Assembly: GCA_000023405.1 (NCBI GenBank)
Contig: CP001643.1
Location: 2,046,001 to 2,110,000 of the forward strand
DNA length: 64,000 nucleotides
Source: Brachybacterium faecium DSM 4810
GTDB taxonomy: Bacteria; Actinomycetota; Actinomycetes; Actinomycetales; Dermabacteraceae
Direction of reading: 5' to 3'
Shown here: one piece after another, positions 1-7,826 of the stretch
How the letters are laid out: every line of letters starts with the position of its first letter
Position numbering within the stretch: position 1 is the first letter of the stretch
Made by a program: the position numbers and the translations under genes
Notes under the pieces: generated by a model
The model's input: only the letters and a program-made list of their open reading frames with translations
What the model was told of the DNA's origin: nothing
The model's database searches: none

Positions 1-81
1 CGGACCGTGAGGCCCGAGCGGGAGATGCGGTCGGCGATGTCCACCGGGAGCACGACTGCGACGCGTTTTGCGCCAGGGAAC

Positions 82-110
82 AGCTTACGATCCCGCGACC
101 TGCCGGTCAA
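82..110 (-). promoter_or_regulatory. Promoter firing leftward out of the window
   Basis: On the minus strand there is a -35 TTGACC (positions 110-105), a 17-base spacer and a -10 TAAGCT (87-82), the best sigma-70-type match in the window. It lies just beyond the 3' end of the RNase E gene and reads away from it, so it drives a gene left of position 1. In actinobacteria rplU-rpmA usually follows this RNase gene, which makes rplU the likely target, but that is inference. From about position 53 down to 1 the minus strand reads open with G/C-rich third positions, so a coding region could already begin here. Confidence 0.6.
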
Positions 111-162
111 CCACCGGACACGGTCCGACCTGCGAGAACGCCGTCACACCCTGTGGAACGCG

Positions 163-3021
163 TCACCCCTGGTCGGGGGTGTCCTGCTCCGGGGTCTCCG
201 CGGCCGCGCTGTCGGCCTCCGCCTCGGGCGGCGTCGTGCTTCCGGAGGCGGCGGCGATCGAGGCGATCGTCGCCCGCGCCAGGGCGCGGCTGTCCTCGTC
301 GTCGGCGAGGCGGTGCACGTCGTTCTGGGCGTCCTCGCCGCCGTTGTCGCCGTTCTCGGAGTCGTCCTTCGCCCCGCTGCGCGAGCGCCGGCCGCGGCGC
401 CGCGAGGACTTGGCGGACTCGTCCCCGCCGTTCCCGCCGCCGCTGCCGCCGTGCTGGTGCTCGCCGTCCATGTCGACCAGCAGGCCGCGGCCGTTGCAGT
501 GCTCGCAGGAGTGGGAGAACGTCTCGACCAGCCCCTGGCCCACGCGCTTGCGGGTCATCTGCACCAGGCCCAGCGAGGTGACCTCGGCGACCTGGTGCTT
601 GGTGCGGTCGCGTCCCAGGCACTCCACGAGGCGGCGCAGCACGAGGTCGCGGTTGGACTCGAGGACCATGTCGATGAAGTCGATGACGATGATCCCGCCG
701 ATGTCGCGCAGCCGGAGCTGGCGAACGATCTCCTCGGCGGCCTCGAGGTTGTTCTTGGTGACGGTCTCCTCGAGGGAGCCGCCGGAGCCGGTGAACTTGC
801 CGGTGTTCACGTCGACCACGGTCATCGCCTCGGTGCGGTCGATGACGAGGGACCCGCCGGAGGGCAGGTACACCTTGCGGTCCATGGCCTTCAGCAGCTG
901 CTCGTCGATGCGGTGCTTGGCGAAGACGTCCTTGCCGGGGCTGGTGGGGACGTGCCGGGTGACGCGGTCGAGGAGGTCCGGTGCCACGTCGCTGACGTAG
1001 GAGTGGACCTCGTCGTGGACCTTGTCGCCCTCGACGATCAGGGAGGTGAAGTCCTCGTTGAAGACGTCGCGCACCACCTTGATGGCGATGTCCGGCTCCT
1101 GGGAGAGCGCGACCGGGGCGGAGCGGCTCTTCTGCGCCTTGGTGATCTTCTCCCACTGGGCGCGGAGGCGCTCGACGTCGTGGGTCAGCTCCTCCTCGCT
1201 CGCGCCCTCGGCGGCGGTGCGCACGATGACGCCGGCGTCCTCGGGGATGATCTGGCGCATGATCTTCTTCAGGCGCGCCCGCTCGGTGTCGGGCAGCTTG
1301 CGGGAGATGCCGGTCATCGACCCTCCGGGCACGAACACCACGTACCGGCCGGGCAGGGAGATCTGGCTGGTCAGGCGGGCGCCCTTGTGGCCGATCGGGT
1401 CCTTGGTGACCTGCACCAGCACCGGGTCGCCGCTCTTGAGCGCGAGCTCGATGCGGCGCGGCTGGCCCTCCAGGCCCACGGCGTCCCAGTTGACCTCGCC
1501 GGCGTAGAGCACGGCGTTGCGGCCCTTGCCGATGTCGACGAATGCCGCCTCCATGGAGGGCAGCACGTTCTGGACCTTGCCCATGTAGACATTGCCGACC
1601 ATCGAGGTCTGCGACTTCTGGGCGACGTAGTGCTCGACGAGCACGTCGTCCTCGAGCACCGCGATCTGGGTGCGGCCGGGGCGCTCGCGCACCACCATCG
1701 AGCGCTTGACGGACTCGCGGCGGGCGAGGAACTCCGCCTCGGTGATGACGCTGCGCTTGCGGCCGGCGTCGCGGCCCTCGCGGCGGCGCTGGCGCTTGGC
1801 CTCGAGGCGGGTGGAGCCCTTGACGGCCTTGACCTCGTCGCGCGCTTCGCGGACCTTGACCACGGTGTTCGGCGGATCGTCGGGCGAGCTCGCGTCATCG
1901 CCGTTGCTGCCGGAGCGGCGGCGACGACGACGGCGGCGCGAGCTCGAGGAGCCGGAGCCCGAGTCTCCCGCCTCGGAGCGCTGGGAGCCGTTCTCGCCGT
2001 CGGAGTCGTCCTGCCCGGCATCCTCGGAGCTCTCGTCCTCGCCGTTGTCGCCGGCGTCGTCCTCGCCGCGGCCGCGGCCGCGACGGCCGCGTCCTCCGCG
2101 ACGGCGCCGACGGCGCGAGCTGGTGGAGCCGTCCGCGGAGCGGTCCTCGCCCTCGTCCTGCGAGGAGCTCTCCGTCTCGGTCTCCTCCTCGGAGTCCTCG
2201 GTGCTCCGCGAGTCGTCCTGGCCCTCGCGCTGCGAGGAGCGGCGCGAGCGGCTGCGGCTGCGGCGGGAGCGGGGGCTGTGCTCCTCGTCCATGCCCTCGC
2301 TGTGGGCGGAGCGCTCGGCGGATCCGGTGTCCTCGGCGTCGTCGGCCTGCTCGGAGTCGTCATCCTCCGCGGCGGGGGCGAAGGCGAGGTCGGCGCTGCC
2401 GACGGGAGCATCGTGCGGGCCGACGGTGGTGCGCGGCTGCGGGGTCGGGGCCTGGAACAGGAGCGAGGCGAAGTCCATCTGGACCTGCTCGCGGCGGCGG
2501 GCGCGGTCGTCCTCGGCGGGATCCTCCGGCGCGGCGCCGCGGGCGGAGGCCAGGGCACGCAGATCGTCGACGACGGGGTTGTCCTCGCCGTCGGCGCTCT
2601 CCGTCTCGGTCTCGGCCTCGGAGGTCTCCGCGACCGTCTCGGTCTCGGTGCTCGCGGTCTCGGCGCTCTCGGGCTCCGTGGTCTCGGGCGCCGGCTCCGC
2701 AGCGGGCTCGTCCACCGGCGCTGCACGCTCGGGCGTCTCGCTCCGGGCGGTCCCGACCTCGGCGGCGGGGGCGGTCGGCGCTCCCGCGGGTGCGCCGGCG
2801 CGGCGGCGGCGACGCGTGGGCGTGGTGGGCGCGGGCTCGGCGGGGACGTCCTCCTGCGCGGCGACCACGGTGCGGGGGGCGGTGCTCTCCGGCTCCGGGA
2901 CCGTCGGCGGGGTGAAGGCGGGGGCTCCGGCAGGGGCGCCGGCGCGCCGGCGGCGGCGCGCGGGGGGCGGGTTCTGCGTCTCCGACGTGTCGTTCTCGGG
3001 TTCGTGGGTGCTGTCAGCCAT
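163..3021 (-). CDS. rne: Ribonuclease E/G family endoribonuclease
   Basis: Single-strand-specific endoribonuclease of mRNA decay and rRNA/tRNA maturation; 952 residues. Residues 1 to about 440 are low-complexity: Ala/Pro-rich, then long Glu/Asp/Ser tracts broken by arginine clusters (RRRRR), typical of the disordered RNA/protein-binding arm that actinobacterial RNase E carries on the N side. The catalytic core starts near residue 442 (VVRERPGRTQIAVLED) with an S1-like segment. Metal-binding motifs DRTEAMTVVDVNTGKF (about 726) and GGIIVIDFIDM (about 775) are intact. The zinc-link CEHCNGRG lies near 837, followed by a second charged tail. The ATG at 3021 begins MADSTHEPEN. It is transcribed away from cydA across a 379-base gap. 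The family call is secure; RNase E rather than RNase G is chosen on the length of the arms. Confidence 0.95.
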   Translation of the reverse strand: MADSTHEPENDTSETQNPPPARRRRRAGAPAGAPAFTPPTVPEPESTAPRTVVAAQEDVPAEPAPTTPTRRRRRAGAPAGAPTAPAAEVGTARSETPERAAPVDEPAAEPAPETTEPESAETASTETETVAETSEAETETESADGEDNPVVDDLRALASARGAAPEDPAEDDRARRREQVQMDFASLLFQAPTPQPRTTVGPHDAPVGSADLAFAPAAEDDDSEQADDAEDTGSAERSAHSEGMDEEHSPRSRRSRSRSRRSSQREGQDDSRSTEDSEEETETESSSQDEGEDRSADGSTSSRRRRRRGGRGRRGRGRGEDDAGDNGEDESSEDAGQDDSDGENGSQRSEAGDSGSGSSSSRRRRRRRRSGSNGDDASSPDDPPNTVVKVREARDEVKAVKGSTRLEAKRQRRREGRDAGRKRSVITEAEFLARRESVKRSMVVRERPGRTQIAVLEDDVLVEHYVAQKSQTSMVGNVYMGKVQNVLPSMEAAFVDIGKGRNAVLYAGEVNWDAVGLEGQPRRIELALKSGDPVLVQVTKDPIGHKGARLTSQISLPGRYVVFVPGGSMTGISRKLPDTERARLKKIMRQIIPEDAGVIVRTAAEGASEEELTHDVERLRAQWEKITKAQKSRSAPVALSQEPDIAIKVVRDVFNEDFTSLIVEGDKVHDEVHSYVSDVAPDLLDRVTRHVPTSPGKDVFAKHRIDEQLLKAMDRKVYLPSGGSLVIDRTEAMTVVDVNTGKFTGSGGSLEETVTKNNLEAAEEIVRQLRLRDIGGIIVIDFIDMVLESNRDLVLRRLVECLGRDRTKHQVAEVTSLGLVQMTRKRVGQGLVETFSHSCEHCNGRGLLVDMDGEHQHGGSGGGNGGDESAKSSRRRGRRSRSGAKDDSENGDNGGEDAQNDVHRLADDEDSRALARATIASIAAASGSTTPPEAEADSAAAETPEQDTPDQG

Positions 3022-3244
3022 GCGGCCGTCTCCTTCTGGAGGACCAGCGCACCCTGGTCCCGTCTGGTCATCGTCGCTGAGGACGGAAGTCTCAAGCCCT
3101 CACCGTCGCGCAGCTCCACCGTGGAAGCGCTGCGATGCCGAGCGCGGGAGCACTGCGGTCGCGGTCGTCCGCGTAGCCGGTGCTCCGACGTCACGACGCC
3201 GGGAGGTTCCCCCACCCGGTACGGAGCGGAAGAGTGCCTCGGCC

Positions 3245-3250
3245 AGTATG
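3245..3250 (-). promoter_or_regulatory. Candidate extended -10 for rne
   Basis: The minus strand reads TGC-CATACT, an extended -10 (TGn plus CATACT), about 224 bases upstream of the rne start. No good -35 is visible at 16-18 bases, as can happen with extended -10 promoters. It implies a long 5' leader, which is common for RNase E genes. Confidence 0.35.
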
Positions 3251-3316
3251 GCACAGGGCGCTTTCTCGGCCGCGGAGGACATGCGCTCCGGCCGCCCACC
3301 TGCGGGGCCGTGCCAC

Positions 3317-3332
3317 CAGGACCATGGTCCTG
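3317..3332. promoter_or_regulatory. 16-base perfect palindrome upstream of cydA, candidate operator
   Basis: CAGGACCATGGTCCTG is a perfect inverted repeat ending 68 bases before the cydA start. It does not resemble the Rex (TTGTGAA-N6-TTCACAA) or CRP/FNR consensus. Position and symmetry suggest a dimeric regulator of the cyd operon; the regulator is unknown. Confidence 0.4.
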
Positions 3333-3400
3333 TCCCTCCCAGCGGCAGGGGCGTAGCTTTCATGACAGCGTGTCGCCCCCTCACTGGAGTACTCCCCCAC

Positions 3401-4957
3401 ATGGATGCCCTCGACCTCGCACGGTGGCAGTTCGGCATCACCACCGTGTACCACTTCATCTTCGTGCCGCTGACGATCGGGCTCTCGCTGCTCGTCGCCA
3501 TCATGCACACCCGCGCGGTGTACGCGAAGGACGCCCTGCGCAAGGACGCCTGGACCCGGATGACCAAGTTCTTCGGCTCGATGCTGATCGTGAACTTCGG
3601 CATCGGGATCGCCACCGGCATCGTGCAGGAGTTCCAGTTCGGCATGAACTGGTCCGAGTACGCCCGCTACGTGGGCGACGTGTTCGGCGCACCGCTCGCG
3701 CTCGAGGGCCTCGCCGCGTTCTTCCTCGAATCCGTGTTCCTGGGGCTGTGGATCTTCGGCTGGGGCAAGATGCCCGAGAAGATCCACCTGCTCACCATCT
3801 GGGCGGTGGCGCTGGGCACCACCCTCTCGGCGTACTTCATCATCGCCGCGAACTCGTTCATGCAGCATCCCGTCGGCGCGATGCTGAACCCGGAGACGGG
3901 CCGGGCCGAGCTCGACCCCTCGCAGGGCTCGATCCTCGCGGTGCTCACCAACGTCACCGCGATGGCGGCCTTCCCACACGTGGTCTCCGGCGCGTGGCTG
4001 GTGGCCGGCGCCTTCCTCACGGGTGTCGCCGCCTGGCACATGGTGCGCCACCACAACCGGGCCCGCGCCCTGGGCCTGGACACGCCGGAGGGCCAGGAGC
4101 AGCACCTCGCCGCGCGCGATCTGTACCGGCCCACCGTGCGCTTCGGCGTCATCGCGATGTTCGTCTCCGCCCTGGTGCTGGTGATCTCCGGTGACGTGCA
4201 GGCCAAGCTCATGTTCGAGCAGCAGCCGATGAAGATGGCCTCCGCCGAGGCGCTGTGCGAGACGCAGACGGACGTGCCGTTCTCGATCCTCACCGTCGGC
4301 GGGCCCAACGCCTTCAGCGAGGACTGCGACGGCGTCACCCACCTCATCGAGATCCCGTACGTGACCGGGATCCTGGCGACCAACGACCCGCACGCCGAGC
4401 TGCAGGGCGTGGACGACCTCAACGCGCAGTACAAGGAGCAGTTCGGCGAGACGGCTCTGGACATCAACGGCGACGAGGTCGCCGCCGACTACCGCCCGAA
4501 CCTCTTCGTCACCTACTGGTCCTTCCGGCTGATGATGGGCCTGGCCGCCTTCAGCGGGATCCTCGCGTTCTGGGCCCTGTGGGTGACCCGCGGCAAGGGC
4601 GAGGCCGCGCGCACCACCGGCTCGAAGGCCTTCGCGTGGTTCGCCGTGCTGGCGATCCCGATGCCCTTCCTCGCGAACTCCGCCGGCTGGGTCTTCACCG
4701 AGATCGGCCGCCAGCCCTGGGTGGTCCACCCCAATCCCCTGGACCCCACGGTGCGGCTGATGACGATGCAGGGCGTCTCGAACCATCCCGGCTGGATGGT
4801 GCTCACCTCGCTGGCCGCGTTCACGCTCGTCTACGGCGTGCTGGCGGTGCTCTGGTTCGAGATGATGCGCCGGGCCGCGCTCCGCGGTGCTCCGCTGGCG
4901 AAGCGGGACCCGGACAGCGGCGAGCTCGACACCCCCACCCTCTCCTTCGACTACTGA
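3401..4957 (+). CDS. cydA: Cytochrome bd ubiquinol/menaquinol oxidase subunit I
   Basis: Quinol-oxidising, heme-bearing subunit of cytochrome bd oxidase in the cytoplasmic membrane; reduces O2 to water with high affinity. 518 residues, the normal length. The N-terminus MDALDLARWQFGITTVYHFI places a heme ligand histidine at residue 18, and the GRQPW signature is present (EIGRQPWVVHP). Several hydrophobic helices are clear (for example FIFVPLTIGLSLLVAI). The frame is open much further upstream, but ATG 3401 is chosen because GGAGT sits 10 bases before it and translation there starts exactly at the conserved CydA N-terminus. It is first in cydABDC, 18 bases ahead of cydB. Confidence 0.97.
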   Translation: MDALDLARWQFGITTVYHFIFVPLTIGLSLLVAIMHTRAVYAKDALRKDAWTRMTKFFGSMLIVNFGIGIATGIVQEFQFGMNWSEYARYVGDVFGAPLALEGLAAFFLESVFLGLWIFGWGKMPEKIHLLTIWAVALGTTLSAYFIIAANSFMQHPVGAMLNPETGRAELDPSQGSILAVLTNVTAMAAFPHVVSGAWLVAGAFLTGVAAWHMVRHHNRARALGLDTPEGQEQHLAARDLYRPTVRFGVIAMFVSALVLVISGDVQAKLMFEQQPMKMASAEALCETQTDVPFSILTVGGPNAFSEDCDGVTHLIEIPYVTGILATNDPHAELQGVDDLNAQYKEQFGETALDINGDEVAADYRPNLFVTYWSFRLMMGLAAFSGILAFWALWVTRGKGEAARTTGSKAFAWFAVLAIPMPFLANSAGWVFTEIGRQPWVVHPNPLDPTVRLMTMQGVSNHPGWMVLTSLAAFTLVYGVLAVLWFEMMRRAALRGAPLAKRDPDSGELDTPTLSFDY

Positions 4958-4975
4958 GACAGGACCCACCGGATC

Positions 4976-6058
4976 ATGGACGCCATGCTCGACCCCACGG
5001 TCCTCGAGACCCTGTGGTTCTTCCTCATCGCCTTCTTCTTCCTGGGCTACTTCGTGCTCGAGGGCTTCGACTTCGGGGTGCAGATGAACGTCGCCACGTT
5101 CTGGCGGCGCGGCACCGGCACCCGCGGCACCGTGCTGCGCACCATCGGGCCCGTCTGGGACGGGAACGAGGTGTGGGTGATCACGGGCGGCGCGCTGCTC
5201 TTCGCCGCCTTCCCCGAGTGGTACGCGACGCTGTTCTCCGGCTTCTACCTCGCCCTGCTGCTCCTGCTGGTGGTGCTGATCGTGCGGGTGTGCGCCTTCA
5301 AGTGGCGCGAGAAGGTCGACAGCGAGCGCTGGCGCAACGGCTGGGACGTGGTGCACGTGATCGGCGGCTTCGCCCCGGCCCTGCTGTGGGGCGTGGCCTT
5401 CTCGAACATCGTCGCCGGGGTCTCGATCGACGAGAACCGCTGGGTGACCACCACGCTGCTGGAGCTGCTGAACCCCTTCGCCCTGCTGGGCGGGCTGGTG
5501 TTCGTGCTGCTGTTCTGGCTGCACGGCACCCTGTACCTCGCGCTCAAGGTCGAGGGGCGGCTGCGGGAGGACGCGAACCGGCTCGCCGGCATCCTGGCCT
5601 GGCCCGCCCTCGTCGCCGGTGCCGCGTTCCTGCTCTGGTACCAGCTGGCCCACTCCCACAGCGCGCTCACGCTGATCCCGCTCGCCGTCGCCGCGCTGGG
5701 CCTGCTCGCCGTGGTGCCGCTGAACCGGCAGGGCCGGGAGGGGCTCGCCTTCGGCGCGACCACCGCCGCGATCACGGGCGCCGTGATCACCCTGTTCGGG
5801 GGGCTGTTCCCCTACGTGCTGCCGGCAACGAACGACGCCGCGAACTCGCTGACCGTCGCGAACGCCTCCTCGACCGGCCACACCCTGACCGTGATGCTGG
5901 TGGCGCTGTGCGTGTTCATGCCCGTGGTGCTCGCCTACACCGTGTGGACCTATCGCGTGTTCCGCCACCGGGTGAGCGACGAGGACTCGCCGGCTCCCGG
6001 TGCGGAGCTGCTCGAGAAGGCCCGCAAGGGCTACCGGGAAGCGTTCGAGCAGGAATGA
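4976..6058 (+). CDS. cydB: Cytochrome bd oxidase subunit II
   Basis: Second integral-membrane subunit of cytochrome bd oxidase; pairs with CydA and stabilises the heme centres. 360 residues. It begins MDAMLDPTVLETLWFFLIAF and carries the family segment FVLEGFDFGVQMN and the WDGNEVW motif (about residue 60), with repeated hydrophobic helices to the end. The gap from cydA is 18 bases, and cydD begins 13 bases after its stop, so it is cotranscribed. Full length and undamaged. Confidence 0.97.
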   Translation: MDAMLDPTVLETLWFFLIAFFFLGYFVLEGFDFGVQMNVATFWRRGTGTRGTVLRTIGPVWDGNEVWVITGGALLFAAFPEWYATLFSGFYLALLLLLVVLIVRVCAFKWREKVDSERWRNGWDVVHVIGGFAPALLWGVAFSNIVAGVSIDENRWVTTTLLELLNPFALLGGLVFVLLFWLHGTLYLALKVEGRLREDANRLAGILAWPALVAGAAFLLWYQLAHSHSALTLIPLAVAALGLLAVVPLNRQGREGLAFGATTAAITGAVITLFGGLFPYVLPATNDAANSLTVANASSTGHTLTVMLVALCVFMPVVLAYTVWTYRVFRHRVSDEDSPAPGAELLEKARKGYREAFEQE

Positions 6059-6071
6059 GCGACCCCGGCCC

Positions 6072-7826
6072 ATGACCACCGCCGCCGCACCCACCGCCCA
6101 CGGTCCCGACCCAGGGAGCGCCACCGCGCCCGCCCCCGGGCCTGCCGACGCCCCCGCCCCGCCGGCACCGCGACGCCGCCAGCCGCCGCTGGACCCCCGC
6201 CTGGTGCGGGAGGTCCGCGCGGCGCGACGCCACGTGGCGCGCACCGTGGTGCTGGGCCTGGTGCAGGCCGGCTGCGTGATCGTCACCGCTGTGGTGATCG
6301 CCCGCCTGGGCTCCGCGCTGCTGGTGGACGGCGTGATGCCGCTCGCGACGCCCGAGCTGCTGCTCGCGCTCGTGGCGGCGCTCGCGGTGCGCGCCGGGAC
6401 GGTGCTGCTCGAGCAGGCGACCGCGCATCGGGCCGCGACCGCCGCGATCAGCGATCTGCGGGCGAGGATCGTCGGCCATGCCGCGCGCCTGGGCCCCCGG
6501 GCCGGGGCGGGGCGCGGCGCGGACCTCACCGCGCTGGCCACCACCGGCATCGAGAACCTGCGTCCCTACCTGGTGGGGTACGTGCCGCAGCTGCTGCTCT
6601 CGCTCACGGTGACCCCGCTGTGCCTGCTGACCATCGCGCTGCTGGATCCGCTCAGCGCCGTCATCGCCGTCCTCACCCTGCCGCTGGTGCCGCTGTTCAT
6701 GATCCTGGTCGGCAAGCTCACCGTGGGCCGTTCCGAGAAGCTGCTGGGGGACATGCGCTCGCTGTGGTCGCAGCTGCTGGACCTCACCGAGGGCCTGCCC
6801 ACCCTGCGGGCCCTGGGCCGCGAGAAGGGACCGGAGCAGACGGTGCGCCGGCTCGGGGACCGCCATCGCGCCTCCGCGATGGGCTCGCTGAAGTACGCCT
6901 TCCTCTCCTCGATGGTGCTCGAGCTGCTGGCCACGCTGTGCGTCGCGCTGATCGCCGTGAGCATCGGCCTGCGCCTGGTGGGCGGCGAGATGGCGCTGCT
7001 GCCCGCGCTCGCGGTGCTGGTGCTCGCCCCGGAGGTCTACCAGCCGCTGCGCAACGTCGGCGCCCAGTACCACGCCTCCACCGACGGGCTCGCCGCGGTC
7101 GGCGCCGCCTTCGCGGTGCTCGACGAACCGATCCCCGCCGACGGTGCCCGCCCCGCTCCGGACCTGCACGGCGCCGCCCTCGCCCTGCGCGGCGTCTCGG
7201 TCCGCTCGCGGGACGGCCTCGCCCCGCAGCGCGCCGAGCTCACGGTGCGCCCCGGGCGGGTGCTCGCGCTGACCGGCCCCTCGGGCGCCGGGAAGACCAC
7301 CGCGGCGCAGGTGCTGCTGGGGCTGCTGGAACCCGAGGAGGGCCGCGCCGAGATCATCGCCGCCGACGGCGCCGTGACCGCCGTGCACGAGGTCCGGCGG
7401 CGCAGCCTGTGGGAGCAGGTCGCCTGGCTCCCCCAGCGCCCCGTGCTGCCGCCCGGCACGATCCGGTCCGTGCTCGCCGCCGCGCGGCCCGACGCCGACC
7501 AGGACGCACTCGAGGCCGCGGCCGCGGCGACCAGCCTCGACACGGTGATCGCCGAACGGGGCTGGGACGCGGATCTCGGCCGGTCCGGTCGCGGCATCTC
7601 CCTCGGGGAGCGGCAGCGCCTCGCGCTCGCCCGGGCGGTGCTCTCCCCCGCCCCGCTCGTGGTGCTCGACGAGCCCACCGCCCACCTCGACGGCGCGGCC
7701 GAGCAGGTGGTCCTCGAGCTGATCGCCGCCCTGCGCGCCGCCGGGCGCACCGTGGTGGTCATCGCGCACCGCTCCCGCCTGGTGGACGCGGCCGACGACG
7801 TGGCCCGTGTGGAGGCCTCCCGATGA
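6072..7826 (+). CDS. cydD: Thiol reductant ABC exporter subunit CydD
   Basis: One half of the heterodimeric CydDC ABC transporter, which exports glutathione/cysteine-type reductants and is needed to assemble bd oxidase. 584 residues: about 45 Pro/Ala-rich residues, a six-helix transmembrane domain, then an ATPase domain. Walker A is GPSGAGKT (about 401), the signature is the variant GISLGERQR (about 508) and Walker B is LVVLDEPTAHLD (about 528). An upstream in-frame ATG at 6000 would overlap cydB by 59 bases. ATG 6072 is preferred because it follows the cydB stop by 13 bases. The stop overlaps the cydC start as ATGA. Confidence 0.93.
   Translation: MTTAAAPTAHGPDPGSATAPAPGPADAPAPPAPRRRQPPLDPRLVREVRAARRHVARTVVLGLVQAGCVIVTAVVIARLGSALLVDGVMPLATPELLLALVAALAVRAGTVLLEQATAHRAATAAISDLRARIVGHAARLGPRAGAGRGADLTALATTGIENLRPYLVGYVPQLLLSLTVTPLCLLTIALLDPLSAVIAVLTLPLVPLFMILVGKLTVGRSEKLLGDMRSLWSQLLDLTEGLPTLRALGREKGPEQTVRRLGDRHRASAMGSLKYAFLSSMVLELLATLCVALIAVSIGLRLVGGEMALLPALAVLVLAPEVYQPLRNVGAQYHASTDGLAAVGAAFAVLDEPIPADGARPAPDLHGAALALRGVSVRSRDGLAPQRAELTVRPGRVLALTGPSGAGKTTAAQVLLGLLEPEEGRAEIIAADGAVTAVHEVRRRSLWEQVAWLPQRPVLPPGTIRSVLAAARPDADQDALEAAAAATSLDTVIAERGWDADLGRSGRGISLGERQRLALARAVLSPAPLVVLDEPTAHLDGAAEQVVLELIAALRAAGRTVVVIAHRSRLVDAADDVARVEASR

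Larger units (their letters stand above)
3022..3400. other. Divergent intergenic region between rne and cydA
   Basis: A 379-base region with no convincing gene between two divergent starts, so it must hold both promoters. I see a minus-strand extended -10 (3245-3250) and a perfect 16-base palindrome close to cydA (3317-3332), entered separately. Open frames crossing it are continuations of shadow frames from the flanking genes. Confidence 0.6.

Noticed and set aside
7..4194. 1395-codon open frame on the plus strand over rne
   Set aside because: It lies antisense to the conserved RNase E catalytic domain, has low-complexity Ala/Val/Leu/Gly composition and shows no family motif; a high-GC shadow frame.
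3191..6550. 1119-codon minus-strand open frame opposite cydAB
   Set aside because: CydA and CydB are unmistakable on the plus strand; this frame has no recognisable sequence pattern.
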